Of a stretch of 64,000 nucleotides of DNA, positions 16,310-26,315 are shown in pieces. Source of the DNA: Saccharopolyspora spinosa NRRL 18395. GTDB taxonomy: Bacteria > Actinomycetota > Actinomycetes > Mycobacteriales > Pseudonocardiaceae. The stretch is from contig NZ_GL877879.1 in the NCBI RefSeq assembly GCF_000194155.1, positions 508,634-572,633 on the forward strand, read 5' to 3'. Position numbers and translations under genes: made by a program. Position 1 is the stretch's first letter; each line of letters opens with the position of its first letter. Below the pieces are notes generated by a model. That model searched no databases. It worked only from the letters and a program-made list of their open reading frames with translations, and was not told the origin of the DNA.

Positions 16310-17224
16310 ATGACGAGGACAGCGCGAGTGATCGCCGCGTCCAACCGCGCCGCGGCCGGCGTGTACCCCGACCGCACCGGTCCGGTGATCGTCGAATGGC
16401 TGCGCGGGCGCGGCTATGAGACCCCCGCCCCCGTCGTGGTGCCCGACGGCGAACCGGTGGGGGAGGAGCTGCGCCGCGCGGTCGCCGACGGCGCGGAGGT
16501 CGTGATCACCACCGGCGGCACCGGCATCAGCCCGACCGACCGCACACCCGAGGTCACGGCGGCGGTGCTCGACTACCCGATCCCGGGGCTGGCCGAGGCG
16601 ATCCGGTCGGCAGGCTTGCCGGAGGTCCCGACGGCGGTGCTCTCCCGTGGGCTGGCCGGGGTCAGCGGCCGGACGTTGATCGTGAACCTGCCGGGCTCGC
16701 GCGGCGGCGTCAAGGACGGGCTCGGCGTGCTGGACGGAGTCCTGGAGCACGCCGTCGACCAGCTGCACGGCGGCGACCACGCGGTGCCGAACCGCGTGGT
16801 CGCGGACGTCCTGCGGGCCGACGTGACCGAGCAGGTGATCGACGTCGAGGACCTGGCCCGCTCGGTGGAGCGCAGCGCGGCAGGCGCAGTGGTGACCTTC
16901 AGCGGGGTGGTCCGCGACCACGACGGCGGGCGCGGCGTGCGCGAGCTCGAATACGTCGGGCATCCCAGCGCGTCCGACGTGATCGCCGAGGTGGCGCAGG
17001 ACATCGCGGCGCGCTTCGATGGGGTGCGCGCCATCGCGGTGTCGCACCGCATCGGCCTGCTCAAGATCGGCCATGTGGCGCTCGGGTGCGCGGTGGCGGC
17101 GGAACACCGCAAGCAGGCGTTCAGCGCCTGCTCGGAGCTGGTCGACGAGGTGAAGCGGCGCCTGCCGATCTGGAAGCGCCAGGTCTTCGACGACAACACC
17201 GAAGAATGGGTCAACTGCCCGTGA
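16310..17224 (+). CDS. MogA/MoaB-MoaE fusion, molybdopterin biosynthesis
   Basis: The 304-residue product joins two molybdenum cofactor enzymes. Residues 1-155 are a MogA/MoaB-type domain with TTGGTGISPTDRTPE, which adenylates molybdopterin. Residues 165-304 are MoaE, the large subunit of molybdopterin synthase, with VRDHDGGRGV, SHRIGLLKIGHVALG and the C-terminal PIWKRQVFDD bearing conserved lysines. The ATG at 16310 has CAGGAGG upstream. MoaE must receive sulfur from a MoaD partner; the local MoaD (19130-19447) lacks the usual Gly-Gly end. The 3' end overlaps the tetR remnant on the other strand. Confidence 0.9.
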   Translation: MTRTARVIAASNRAAAGVYPDRTGPVIVEWLRGRGYETPAPVVVPDGEPVGEELRRAVADGAEVVITTGGTGISPTDRTPEVTAAVLDYPIPGLAEAIRSAGLPEVPTAVLSRGLAGVSGRTLIVNLPGSRGGVKDGLGVLDGVLEHAVDQLHGGDHAVPNRVVADVLRADVTEQVIDVEDLARSVERSAAGAVVTFSGVVRDHDGGRGVRELEYVGHPSASDVIAEVAQDIAARFDGVRAIAVSHRIGLLKIGHVALGCAVAAEHRKQAFSACSELVDEVKRRLPIWKRQVFDDNTEEWVNCP

Positions 17225-17672
17225 TGGCGGATTCCGGTCTCGCCTGACCAATACGCGGCGCAGGCGCGGACGCACGGTTTCTGAACAGCGAAAACGTCGC
17301 CTCGATCAGCACCTCCAGGACGAGGTCCAGGTCCGTGTCGGCCGCGAGTTGGCCCGCGCGTTGGGCGCTGCGCAGCCGCTCCTTCTTCGCCTCAGTTACC
17401 GGCGCTTCCATCTTCTCGCGGTAGATCGCGGCCAGCTCCGGATCGTTGATTATCTCGGTGTTGAGCGCCCGGATCGGCGCCTCGAACTCGGGATCGGCGA
17501 ACTCGGCCGCCGTCGCGCGCAGCACGGTCTTGAGGTCCGCCTCGACGTCGCCGGTGTCCGGATTCACGATCCCTTCGCCGTCCTCCCGCTCGCTGAGCAC
17601 CAGCACGGAGTCGAAGACGACCGCGCCCTTCGACGGCCACCAGCGGTAGATCGTCTGCTTTCCGAGCGAGGA
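17211..17672 (-). pseudogene. TetR-family regulator, HTH truncated
   Basis: The readable part begins within the recognition helix, GKQTIYRWWPSKGAVVFDSV, and continues through a typical TetR C-terminal ligand domain to the stop at 17211. The first 25-30 residues of the DNA-binding domain, and any start codon, are missing: upstream of about 17672 the frame runs into the GC-rich hairpin at 17688-17724. An internal start could give a 131-residue ligand domain without DNA-binding ability. It overlaps the end of mogA-moaE by 14 bp. Confidence 0.7.
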
Positions 17673-17687
17673 ACCCCGGGAAATGCC

Positions 17688-17724
17688 GGAACCCCCGCCG
17701 CCGGGGGTTCGCGGTGGGGGTTCC
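17688..17724 (-). terminator. Hairpin terminator after the rpf gene
   Basis: GGAACCCCCGCC and GGTGGGGGTTCC form a 12-bp stem around a short GC-rich loop, about 75 bp after the rpf stop. It also marks the break point of the tetR remnant. Confidence 0.6.
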
Positions 17725-17801
17725 GAGAGGTGCGGAGCACGTGCCGTGTCGGGGGATACGACACGTACTCCTCGCCGACCGGACTGGGCCGGTCGACCAG
17801 A

Positions 17802-19129
<1,328 letters not shown>

Positions 19130-19447
19130 TCAGTGTCGGTCCGGAAGGGCTCGGAAGGGGCGGGTCAACGGTGGGAGGACGTCCAGCGTCGCGTCGTCGG
19201 AGACCTCGACGGTGCGGTCTCGGACGGCGACGCCGTCGAGTAGGAAGCTGCACGCCGGCAGCACCTTCGACAGATTCTCGTCGTGCAGGTTCACCGCGGC
19301 GGCGATGACGTCCGCAGCGGTCACCGCGGCACCGTCCGGTCGCGCTACGCGCACCGTCTCCTCTGGGACTCCGGCGGCCGCGCGGGCACCTGCGAAGTAC
19401 CTCACCTGCACCGCGACGGTCCGGGCCTGGTCCGGCAGCGCCGTCAT
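19130..19447 (-). CDS. moaD: MoaD/ThiS-family sulfur carrier lacking the C-terminal Gly-Gly
   Basis: The 105-residue ubiquitin-like protein follows moaA after a gap of a few bases and has the expected body: VQVRYFAGARAAAGVPEETV and CSFLLDGVAVRD...DATLDVLPP. MoaD normally ends PP..GG, and the terminal glycine carries the thiocarboxylate used by MoaE. Here the chain continues past LDVLPP as LTRPFRALPDRH and no Gly-Gly is present. I looked at the other frames near the end and found none. Either the tail is trimmed, another carrier is used, or the gene is impaired. Confidence 0.8.
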   Translation of the reverse strand: MTALPDQARTVAVQVRYFAGARAAAGVPEETVRVARPDGAAVTAADVIAAAVNLHDENLSKVLPACSFLLDGVAVRDRTVEVSDDATLDVLPPLTRPFRALPDRH

Positions 19448-19451
19448 CCGC

Positions 19452-20510
19452 TCAACCCCCGATAGCGCTCATCGGCCGGGCCGGCTGGGCGAACTCGCCC
19501 GAGTCCATGCCGTGCCCTGCGGCTTTCGCCCACATCGTTTCCTGCCACAACCGGATCAGTTCGGTGTCGTCCGCCCCGGCGCGCATCGGTCCGCGCAGGT
19601 CCGTCTCGGTCGTCGAGAACAGGCACGAGCGCAACTGGCCGTCGGCGGTCAGCCGGGTCCGGTCGCACGCCGAGCAGAACGGCCTGGTCACCGAGGCGAT
19701 CACGCCGACCGTGGCTGGCCCGCCGTCGACCAGCCAGCGCTCAGCGGGGGCGGAGCCCCGCTCGGCGACGTCCGGGGCGAGGTCGAACTCGGCGCTGAGC
19801 CGGTCCAGGATCTCCTCGGCGGTGATCATCTGCTCGCGGTCCCAGTCGTGCTGGGCGTCCAGCGGCATCTGCTCGATGAACCGCAGCTGGTAGCCGCGCT
19901 CGATGCAGAACCGCAGCAGATCGCAGGGCTCGTGGTCGTTGATCCCGCGCATCAGCACCGCGTTGACCTTGACCGGTTCCAGCCGCATCGTCTTCGCCGC
20001 CGCGAGCCCGGCGAGCACGTCGTCGAGGCGGTCGCGACGGGCGAGTCGCTTGAACACGTCTCGGTCGAGGGTGTCCAGCGATACGTTGACCCGGTTCAGC
20101 CCGGCGCGCACCAGCGGTTCGGCGTAGCCGCCGAGGTTGATCCCGTTGGTGGTCAGCGATGTCTTCGGGTGGCCGGGCAGGGCAGAGGTCGCCGCGATGA
20201 TGTCCACCAGGTCCTGCCGCAGCAGCGGTTCGCCACCGGTGAAGCGCACCGTGTTGACGCCGAGTTCCTCGACGGCGATGCGGATCAGCCGGTTCATCTC
20301 GTCGGTGTCGAGCAACTCCGCGCGCTTCAACCACGGCAAGCCCTCGGCGGGCATGCAGTAGGTGCAGCGCAGGTTGCATTTGTCGATAAGGGAAACGCGC
20401 AAATCGGTGGCCACGCGACCGAACCGGTCCACCAGCTGGGGCGTGTCCGGACGCGCGGACGTGTCGGTCGTGCGGCGCACGAGCGGGATTCCCAGGTCCA
20501 CCGCGGTCAC
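19452..20510 (-). CDS. moaA: GTP 3',8-cyclase MoaA
   Basis: The 352-residue radical SAM enzyme cyclises GTP in the first step of molybdenum cofactor synthesis. The N-terminal cluster motif is CNLRCTYCMPAEG near residues 45-57, with TGGEPLLR. The second cluster motif is CSACDRTRLTADGQLRSCL. The chain ends with the conserved AIGG tail required for activity. It is expressed with moaD, which starts four bases after its stop region. The divergent HTH-TOBE/modABC operon begins about 180 bp upstream. Confidence 0.95.
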   Translation of the reverse strand: MTAVDLGIPLVRRTTDTSARPDTPQLVDRFGRVATDLRVSLIDKCNLRCTYCMPAEGLPWLKRAELLDTDEMNRLIRIAVEELGVNTVRFTGGEPLLRQDLVDIIAATSALPGHPKTSLTTNGINLGGYAEPLVRAGLNRVNVSLDTLDRDVFKRLARRDRLDDVLAGLAAAKTMRLEPVKVNAVLMRGINDHEPCDLLRFCIERGYQLRFIEQMPLDAQHDWDREQMITAEEILDRLSAEFDLAPDVAERGSAPAERWLVDGGPATVGVIASVTRPFCSACDRTRLTADGQLRSCLFSTTETDLRGPMRAGADDTELIRLWQETMWAKAAGHGMDSGEFAQPARPMSAIGG

Positions 20511-20623
20511 CCCACGACCCTAGCGCGTAGCGGCGGGGTATTTCGATCGCGCCAGCGGTTTTGTGCGGATCCGCCTAGCGGTTCGACGGGGGAGCCGACG
20601 ACTCCGCGGAAAGCACAAACCCG

Positions 20624-20651
20624 TTGCAAGATCCTGATTGGCGGGTATATT
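20624..20651 (+). promoter_or_regulatory. Candidate promoter of the molybdate operon: TTGCAA, 16 bp, TATATT
   Basis: TTGCAA (20624-20629) and TATATT (20646-20651) lie 16 bp apart, with a predicted start about 35 nt before the GTG of the HTH-TOBE gene. The good -10 in an otherwise GC-rich gap supports it. No experimental type of evidence is visible. Confidence 0.5.
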
Positions 20652-20691
20652 CCCTGGTTTTTCCCGCATCTGCGGAAGTATTGTTCCGGCT

Positions 20692-21093
20692 GTGCCGCAC
20701 TATCGGATTTCAGAGGCCGCCGGGCTGCTCGGTGTCAGCGACGACACGGTGCGCCGGTGGATCGAGGGCGGGCAGCTGCCGTCGGATCGGGACTCCGCCG
20801 GTCGGCGCACCGTCGACGGCGCCGCGCTCGCCGAGTTCGCCCGCGCCCAGGCGCGCTCGACGCCGGATCCCTCCGGCATCGGCCGGTCGGCGCGCAACCG
20901 GTTCGTCGGGCTGGTCACCGAGGTGGTCTCGGACCGGGTCATGTCGCAGGTGGAGATGCAGTGCGGCCCGCACCGGATCGTCTCGCTGATGAGCACCGAG
21001 GCGGTGCGCGAGCTCGGGTTGGTGCCCGGGGCGCTGGCGGTTGCCGTGGTCAAATCGACCAATGTCGTGGTGGAAATACCGGGAGAGGGATGA
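20692..21093 (+). CDS. HTH-TOBE molybdate-binding regulator (ModE-like, single TOBE)
   Basis: The 133-residue product joins a MerR/excisionase-type helix-turn-helix (YRISEAAGLLGVSDDTVRRW, residues 4-23) to one TOBE domain (NRFVGLVTEV to VKSTNVVVEIPG), which binds molybdate. The GTG at 20692 gives the start MPHYRISEAAG; earlier in-frame starts would add an unlikely leader. Its stop touches the modA start, so it heads the modABC operon and probably represses or tunes it according to molybdate. It may also control the divergent moaAD genes, which is inference from position. Confidence 0.85.
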   Translation: MPHYRISEAAGLLGVSDDTVRRWIEGGQLPSDRDSAGRRTVDGAALAEFARAQARSTPDPSGIGRSARNRFVGLVTEVVSDRVMSQVEMQCGPHRIVSLMSTEAVRELGLVPGALAVAVVKSTNVVVEIPGEG

Positions 21094-21845
21094 TGGCGAA
21101 GCTCAGGATGATCGTCGGTGCGCTGGTTGCGCTCGTGCTGCTGGCCGGGTGCGGGCAGGCCGGGCAGCAGTCCCAGCCGCAGCGCACGGTGACAGTGCTC
21201 GCCGCGGCGTCCCTCACCGAGTCCTTCGACGAGCTTGGCACGCGGTTCACGCAGCAGCACCCCGATGTGCGGGTGCAGTTCGACTACCAGGGCTCGTCGA
21301 CGCTGGCCGAGCAGATCAAGCAGGGCCGCGCCGCGGACGTCTTCGCCTCGGCGGACACGAAGAACATGGACAAGGTGCGCGACCTGGTTGGCCAGCCGGA
21401 GACGTTCGCGACGAACCAGCTGACGATCGTGGTCCCGCCGGGCAACCCGGCCCACATCGTCTCGCTCGCCGATCTCGCCGCGCCCGGCCGGACCGTCGTG
21501 GTCTGCGCGCCGCAGGTGCCGTGCGGCTCGGCCACGCAGAAGGTGGCGCAGGCTTCCGGCGTGCAGCTGACGCCGGCCAGCGAGGAGAACGACGTGAAGT
21601 CGGTGCTGCAGAAGGTCGTTGCGGGGGAGGCGGATGCCGGGCTCGTGTACGTCACCGACGCGAAGGCGGCCGGGGCCCAGGCGCAGGCGGTTGACTTCCC
21701 GGAGGCGCAGCAGGCGGTCAACACCTATCCGATCGCGACGATCGGGGCCGCGCCGGAGAAGCAGCTGGCCGCGGAGTTCATGGCGTTCGTGCGCGGTCCG
21801 GTCGGCCGCGAGGTCCTCGGCCAGCACGGTTTCGGGACTCCGTGA
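21093..21845 (+). CDS. modA: Molybdate-binding lipoprotein ModA
   Basis: The 250-residue product captures molybdate or tungstate outside the membrane for ModBC. It has a lipoprotein signal with LLAGC (Cys20) and the ModA fold: VLAAASLTESFDELG, DYQGSSTLAEQI, ADVFASADTKNM and DVKSVLQKVVAGEADAGLVY. ATG 21093 is chosen over ATG 21090 because GGGAGAGGG is then better spaced. It overlaps the regulator stop by one base, and its own stop overlaps modB as GTGA. Confidence 0.93.
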   Translation: MAKLRMIVGALVALVLLAGCGQAGQQSQPQRTVTVLAAASLTESFDELGTRFTQQHPDVRVQFDYQGSSTLAEQIKQGRAADVFASADTKNMDKVRDLVGQPETFATNQLTIVVPPGNPAHIVSLADLAAPGRTVVVCAPQVPCGSATQKVAQASGVQLTPASEENDVKSVLQKVVAGEADAGLVYVTDAKAAGAQAQAVDFPEAQQAVNTYPIATIGAAPEKQLAAEFMAFVRGPVGREVLGQHGFGTP

Positions 21846-22663
21846 CCAGACGATCACCGCAATTTCAATGGAAATCGGACCTTCCGACCCAGGTGCCGGT
21901 GGTGCTTTGGGTGCCGGCGGTGCTCGCGCTGGCGCTCGTGGTCCTGCCGGTCCTGGGGCTGCTGACCCGCGTCGACCCGGCACGCCTGCCGGCGCTGCTG
22001 CTCAGCCCCGCCGCGCTCGACGCCCTGTGGCTGTCGGTGATCACCGGGCTGATCTCCACCGGGTTGTCCCTCGTGCTGGGCGGACCGCTGGCGCTGGTGC
22101 TGGCGCGGTCCCGGATGCGCGGACTGCGCGTGGTGCGGGCGTTCGTGCTGCTGCCGCTGGTGCTTCCACCGGTCGTCGGCGGCCTCGCGCTGCTTTACCT
22201 GCTGGGGCGCACCGGCCCGCTCGGGCAGCTGCTCGACACCGTGGGCATTCGCCTGCCGTACACGACGGCGGCCGTGGTGCTGGCGCAGACGTTCGTCGCG
22301 ATGCCGTTCCTCGTGATCGGCCTGGAAGGCGCACTGCGGACCGCGGGCGGGCGTTACGAGGAGGTCGCCGCGACGCTCGGCGCCGGGCCCTGGTTGACGT
22401 TCCGGCGGGTCACCGTGCCGCTGCTGCTGCCCGCGCTCGGGTCGAGCTTGGTGCTGACCTTCGCGCGGGCGTTGGGGGAGTTCGGCGCGACGATCACCTT
22501 CGCCGGTAGTTTGCAGGGCACCACCCGGACCCTGCCCCTGGCCATCTACAACACGGCCCAGTCCGATGTGGACGCTGCGGTGGCGATGTCGTTGCTGCTG
22601 GTGGTGGTGGCGCTGCTGGTCATCGTGGTGGCCCGACCCAAGGCGGTGGAAGGACGGCTGTGA
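21842..22663 (+). CDS. modB: Molybdate ABC permease ModB
   Basis: The 273-residue inner membrane permease has about six hydrophobic segments and the ATPase-docking loop AATLGAGPWLTFRRVTVPLL. FARALGEFGATITFAG is typical of ModB/CysT permeases. The GTG start overlaps modA. The first 15 residues (SPQFQWKSDLP) are encoded by a copy of the dispersed palindromic repeat described at 32575-32618, so the N-terminus has been rebuilt or extended by a repeat. Stop and start overlap with modC. Confidence 0.93.
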   Translation: MTRRSPQFQWKSDLPTQVPVVLWVPAVLALALVVLPVLGLLTRVDPARLPALLLSPAALDALWLSVITGLISTGLSLVLGGPLALVLARSRMRGLRVVRAFVLLPLVLPPVVGGLALLYLLGRTGPLGQLLDTVGIRLPYTTAAVVLAQTFVAMPFLVIGLEGALRTAGGRYEEVAATLGAGPWLTFRRVTVPLLLPALGSSLVLTFARALGEFGATITFAGSLQGTTRTLPLAIYNTAQSDVDAAVAMSLLLVVVALLVIVVARPKAVEGRL

Positions 22664-23748
22664 GCGGATTGCGGGCCGACATCGAGTTCCGGCGCCCCGA
22701 TTTCACGCTGCGCGCGGAGTTCGAGGTGGCGCCGGGCGAGGTCCTCGCCGTGCTCGGGCCGAACGGGGCGGGCAAGTCCACGCTGCTGTCCGTGCTGGCA
22801 GGGCAGCTGGTGCCGCATCGCGGGCGGGTCGAGCTGGACGGCGCGTCGTGGCTGGACACCGACCGCGGGATCAACGTGCCGACGCACCGCCGGGGCGTCG
22901 GGCTGCTCGCGCAGAACGCCCTGCTGTTCCCGAACCTGACGGCCCTGGAAAACGTCGCTTTCGGCCCGCGCGCGGCCGGCGTCCGCAAGGCGGAGGCCCG
23001 GGAAATCGCCGTTCACTGGCTGTCCGAAGTGGACGTTTCGGGCCTGGCGGCGCGCAAGCCCGGGCGGCTGTCCGGTGGTCAGGCGCAGCGCGTGGCGCTG
23101 GCCCGGGCGCTGGCGGCCAACCCGCAGCTGCTGCTGCTCGACGAGCCGTTGGCGGCGCTCGACGTCGACGCGGCCCCAGCCATGCGCGGGCTGCTGCACC
23201 AAGTGCTGCGCCGGCAGGAGAAACCGACCGTGTTGGTCACCCACGACGTGCTGGACGCGGTCGTGCTGGCCGACCAGCTGCTTGTGCTGCTCGACGGCTG
23301 CGTCGTCGAGCAGGGCCCGACCCGCGAGGTGCTGGCCCGGCCGAAGGAGGCCTTCACGGCGCGGGTGGCCGGGCTCAACCTGGTGCCCGGGGTGGCTGCG
23401 GCGGACGGCATCTCGTTCGGGGACGGCGCGATCAGCGGCCGGCTCGTCGAGGCGCTGGAGCAGGGCGAATCCGCCGCTGCGGTGTTCGCACCGTCGGCCG
23501 TCGCCGTGCACCGCGAGCGACCGAACGGCAGCCCGCGCAACGCGATCCCGGTGCGGTTGGCGGCGCTCGAACCGCGCGGCGACGTCGTGCGGGTGCGCGG
23601 CGTGGCGCGGAACTGCTCGCTGGCCGCCGACGTGACCCCAGCGGCCGTCGCCGATCTGCGGCTCACCCCGGACGACGAGGTCTGGTTCGTGGTGAAGGCC
23701 GCCGAAGTAGCCATCCACCCCACCTCCGGTGGATCATCGGGGGCGTGA
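22660..23748 (+). CDS. modC: Molybdate ABC transporter ATPase ModC
   Basis: The 362-residue cytoplasmic ATPase has Walker A GPNGAGKST, signature LSGGQAQRVALARAL, Walker B LLLLDEP and switch HD in LVTHDV. A C-terminal TOBE/MOP region (from about 290, VRLAALEPRGDVVRVRG) may bind molybdate and inhibit transport when the cell is replete. The GTG start overlaps modB and the stop overlaps the following HAD gene, so five genes from 20692 to 24539 are coupled. Confidence 0.95.
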   Translation: MSGLRADIEFRRPDFTLRAEFEVAPGEVLAVLGPNGAGKSTLLSVLAGQLVPHRGRVELDGASWLDTDRGINVPTHRRGVGLLAQNALLFPNLTALENVAFGPRAAGVRKAEAREIAVHWLSEVDVSGLAARKPGRLSGGQAQRVALARALAANPQLLLLDEPLAALDVDAAPAMRGLLHQVLRRQEKPTVLVTHDVLDAVVLADQLLVLLDGCVVEQGPTREVLARPKEAFTARVAGLNLVPGVAAADGISFGDGAISGRLVEALEQGESAAAVFAPSAVAVHRERPNGSPRNAIPVRLAALEPRGDVVRVRGVARNCSLAADVTPAAVADLRLTPDDEVWFVVKAAEVAIHPTSGGSSGA

Positions 23749-24539
23749 CTGAGCCATCCCCCTGGACGTACCTGATGGACATGGACGGCGTGCTCGTGCA
23801 CGAGGAGCACATGGTGCCGGGCGCGGACACCTTCCTGGCGGCCCTGCGCGACAACGACATCCCGTTCATGGTCTTCACCAACAACTCGATCTACACCCCG
23901 CGTGACCTGCGCGCCCGCCTGCAGCGAACCGGGCTCGACGTCCCCGAGGGTGCGATCTGGACCTCCGCGCTGGCGACTGCGCAGTTCCTGGAGAAGCAGC
24001 GGCCCGGCGGCACGGCCTACGTGGTCGGCGAGTCGGGGCTGACCACGGCGCTGCACAACATCGGCTACGTGCTGACCGACCGCGATCCGGACTACGTCAT
24101 CCTCGGCGAGACCCGCACCTACAGCTTCGAGGCGATCACCAAGGCGATCCGGCTGGTCGAGGCGGGCTCGCGGTTCATCGCCACCAACCCCGACGAGAAG
24201 GGGCCGAGCCGGGAGGGCACGCTGCCCGCCACCGGCGCCGTCGCCGCGCTGATCGAGCGGGTGACCGGCCGCGCGCCCTACTACGTGGGCAAGCCGAACC
24301 CGCTGATGATGCGGTCGGCGCTGCGCCACCTGGGCGTGCACTCGGAGAACACCCTGATGATCGGGGACCGGATGGACACCGACGTCCGCTCCGGGCTGGA
24401 GTCGGGTCTGCAGACGATCCTGGTGCTGTCCGGGATCTCCAACGAGAACACCGCGGAGTTGTTCCCGTACCGGCCGACGAAGGTGGTCAACTCGATTGCC
24501 GACCTCACCAGCCACGTCCTCGACCCGTTCGAGGCCTGA
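23745..24539 (+). CDS. HAD-IIA family phosphatase (NagD-like)
   Basis: The 264-residue product is a haloacid dehalogenase-type hydrolase: catalytic DMDGVL near residues 12-17, TNNS as motif II, a lysine in GKPNPLMM (motif III) and GDRMDTDVRSG (motif IV). The C2 cap between motifs marks the NagD/4-nitrophenylphosphatase subgroup. The start GTG overlaps the modC stop (GTGA). The coupling to modABC is unexplained; a sugar or nucleotide phosphate substrate is typical for the group. Confidence 0.9.
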   Translation: MTEPSPWTYLMDMDGVLVHEEHMVPGADTFLAALRDNDIPFMVFTNNSIYTPRDLRARLQRTGLDVPEGAIWTSALATAQFLEKQRPGGTAYVVGESGLTTALHNIGYVLTDRDPDYVILGETRTYSFEAITKAIRLVEAGSRFIATNPDEKGPSREGTLPATGAVAALIERVTGRAPYYVGKPNPLMMRSALRHLGVHSENTLMIGDRMDTDVRSGLESGLQTILVLSGISNENTAELFPYRPTKVVNSIADLTSHVLDPFEA

Positions 24540-24671
24540 GGCGGCGGGCACCCGTGGCCGGCGGGCGCGGGCGCCCGGTCCATGATCATCCGCATCCACG
24601 AGCCGCCGGTCCGCCGCTGACGTTCGTGGCACTGCGCCCGGGTGGTCGGTGGTATGCCAATGCGCCGGACG

Positions 24672-25073
24672 TCACCGGACGCGCATGAACGCGTACGGAT
24701 CGTCGGCGTCGACGATGCGCTTGCCCAGCGGCATCAGCGAGACGGGTACGAGCTTGAAGTTCGCGATGCCCAGCGGGATGCCGATGATCGTGACGCAGAG
24801 GGCGAGGCCGGTGAAGATGTGCCCGAGCGCCAGCCACCAGCCGGCCAGCACCAGCCAGATGATGTTGCCGATGGCGGCGAACGCACCCGAGGCCGGCTCG
24901 TCCACCAGCCGCCGGCCGAACGGCCACAGCGCGAAGTTGGCCATCCGGAAGGACGCGATGGCGAACGGGATGCCGATGATCGTGATCGCCAGCAGGACCC
25001 CGGCGAACGCGTAGCCCACCGCCATCCAGAACCCGCACAGCACCAACCAGATGATGTTCAGCAACAACCGCAT
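24672..25073 (-). CDS. YccF-domain inner membrane protein
   Basis: The 133-residue protein holds two copies of the YccF domain: NIIWLVLCGFWMAVGYAFAG... and NIIWLVLAGWWLALGHIFTG..., each followed by ITIIGIPFA/ITIIGIPLG and a hydrophilic stretch PFGR/PLGK. About four membrane helices are predicted. The family is widespread and its function is unknown. It stands alone between modC/HAD and phzF, facing the HAD gene. Confidence 0.9.
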   Translation of the reverse strand: MRLLLNIIWLVLCGFWMAVGYAFAGVLLAITIIGIPFAIASFRMANFALWPFGRRLVDEPASGAFAAIGNIIWLVLAGWWLALGHIFTGLALCVTIIGIPLGIANFKLVPVSLMPLGKRIVDADDPYAFMRVR

Positions 25074-25210
25074 GCCTATACGGTGCCAGCCCGGCGCCCG
25101 CCCCGCCGGACCCCGGTGCTACGCGCATCGCCACGCAGGACGAGTCTGGAAACAGCCCCTATGACAGCCCAAAGTGTTCATTAGGCCTTGACCAGGCGGA
25201 ACGGTGCGGT

Positions 25211-25999
25211 TCAGGCGAGGAGTTCGCCGCGTAGGACCGTGACGGCCCGGCCTCGGAGTCCGACCCGGTGCCCGCGCAGGGCCATCTGGACGATGCCGCC
25301 ACGCCGGGACGCCTGCTCGCCGACGAACGTCGTGTCGTGCTCGTCGCGCCCGAGCTGCACCGCCCACCAGTTCGCCAGCAGGCAGTGCGCCGAACCGGTC
25401 ACCGGGTCCTCCGGGATGCCGACCTGCGGGGCGAACACGCGGCTGACGAAGTCGATGCCGGGCCGGTCGCCGGGCGCGGTGACGATCACCCCGCCCGTCG
25501 CGATTTCCGCCAACGCCTCGAAATCCGGCCGCACCGCGCGGACTTCGGCGGCGGACGCGGCGAGCGTGAGCACCTTGGTCTCGCCCTGCGCGGCCTCTTC
25601 GATGGTGATGCCGGGCAGCCCGGCGGCCAGCGCCTCGGGCGGCTCCACCGGCTCGGCGCGGTCGACGGGGAAGTCCATCTCGATCCAGCCGTCGGCCTGC
25701 GCGGTGCAGGTGAGCACCCCGCTGCGGGTGTCGAAGACCTGGTCGCCGCCGAGCACGTGCGCGGTGGCGAGGGTGGCGTGCCCGCACAGCGGCACCTCGG
25801 TTATGGGGGTGAACCAGCGCAGCGGTTTCGGCTCGTCGCCCGGGCCGCCGACCACGGCGAACGCGGTCTCGGAGTGCTGCAGCTCGGCGGCAACCGCCTG
25901 CATCCACTCGACCTCGGCAGGGGCGTCCAACAGCACGACCCCGGCGGGATTTCCGGAGAACGCGCTGTCGGTGAAGGAGTCCACGACAAAGGCACGCAC
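25211..25999 (-). CDS. PhzF-family isomerase/epimerase
   Basis: The 262-residue cytoplasmic protein has the diaminopimelate-epimerase-like fold of PhzF. The catalytic Glu is in ELQHSETAFAVV near residue 44, and GNPAGVVLL, LCGHATLATAHVL and DPVTGSAHCLLANWW are family motifs. Most PhzF homologues outside phenazine clusters have unknown substrates, and no phenazine genes are present here. A GTG (MRAFVVDSFTD) is the best start. Confidence 0.9.
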   Translation of the reverse strand: MRAFVVDSFTDSAFSGNPAGVVLLDAPAEVEWMQAVAAELQHSETAFAVVGGPGDEPKPLRWFTPITEVPLCGHATLATAHVLGGDQVFDTRSGVLTCTAQADGWIEMDFPVDRAEPVEPPEALAAGLPGITIEEAAQGETKVLTLAASAAEVRAVRPDFEALAEIATGGVIVTAPGDRPGIDFVSRVFAPQVGIPEDPVTGSAHCLLANWWAVQLGRDEHDTTFVGEQASRRGGIVQMALRGHRVGLRGRAVTVLRGELLA

Positions 26000-26039
26000 C
26001 TCTGAACCCTATGCAACCGCATGCGGCGTCGTCATCTCG

Positions 26040-26205
26040 CTTGCCCGGCTAAGGGAATCCCGACGGCAGGTCGCCGCTCCTCGTGGGTGAGCTCGGCAGC
26101 AGCGGGGCGTCGGTGGCGCAGGCGAACAGCTTCGTGCCCGATGTGTCCATCGTGGCCAGCTTGACGCAGTCGAAGGTGAGCCAGTCGACCCGAGGATGGT
26201 CGAAA
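26040..26205 (-). pseudogene. Possible C-terminal remnant of a MmyB-type XRE regulator
   Basis: One minus-strand frame without a start reads FDHPRVDWLTFDCVKLATMD and then a Pro/Ser tail, resembling the last 50 residues of MmyB-like ligand-binding domains (F.HP.VG.L...). No DNA-binding domain is present. The resemblance is modest. Confidence 0.3.
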
Positions 26206-26315
26206 CACCCGGCGGTTGCTGCCGGACTTGATTTGCCACACCCCCGCCGTGGCGTTCGCCGTCGGGGTCAACCTGCTTGGTGCAGTGCTGGTGTCAATGT
26301 TGTTGTTGGTGCTGA

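Noticed and set aside
26083..26300. Plus-strand start of the 26083-26538 frame
   Set aside because: Coding resemblance begins only near 26316; the upstream part shows no protein-like composition and overlaps a better minus-strand remnant.
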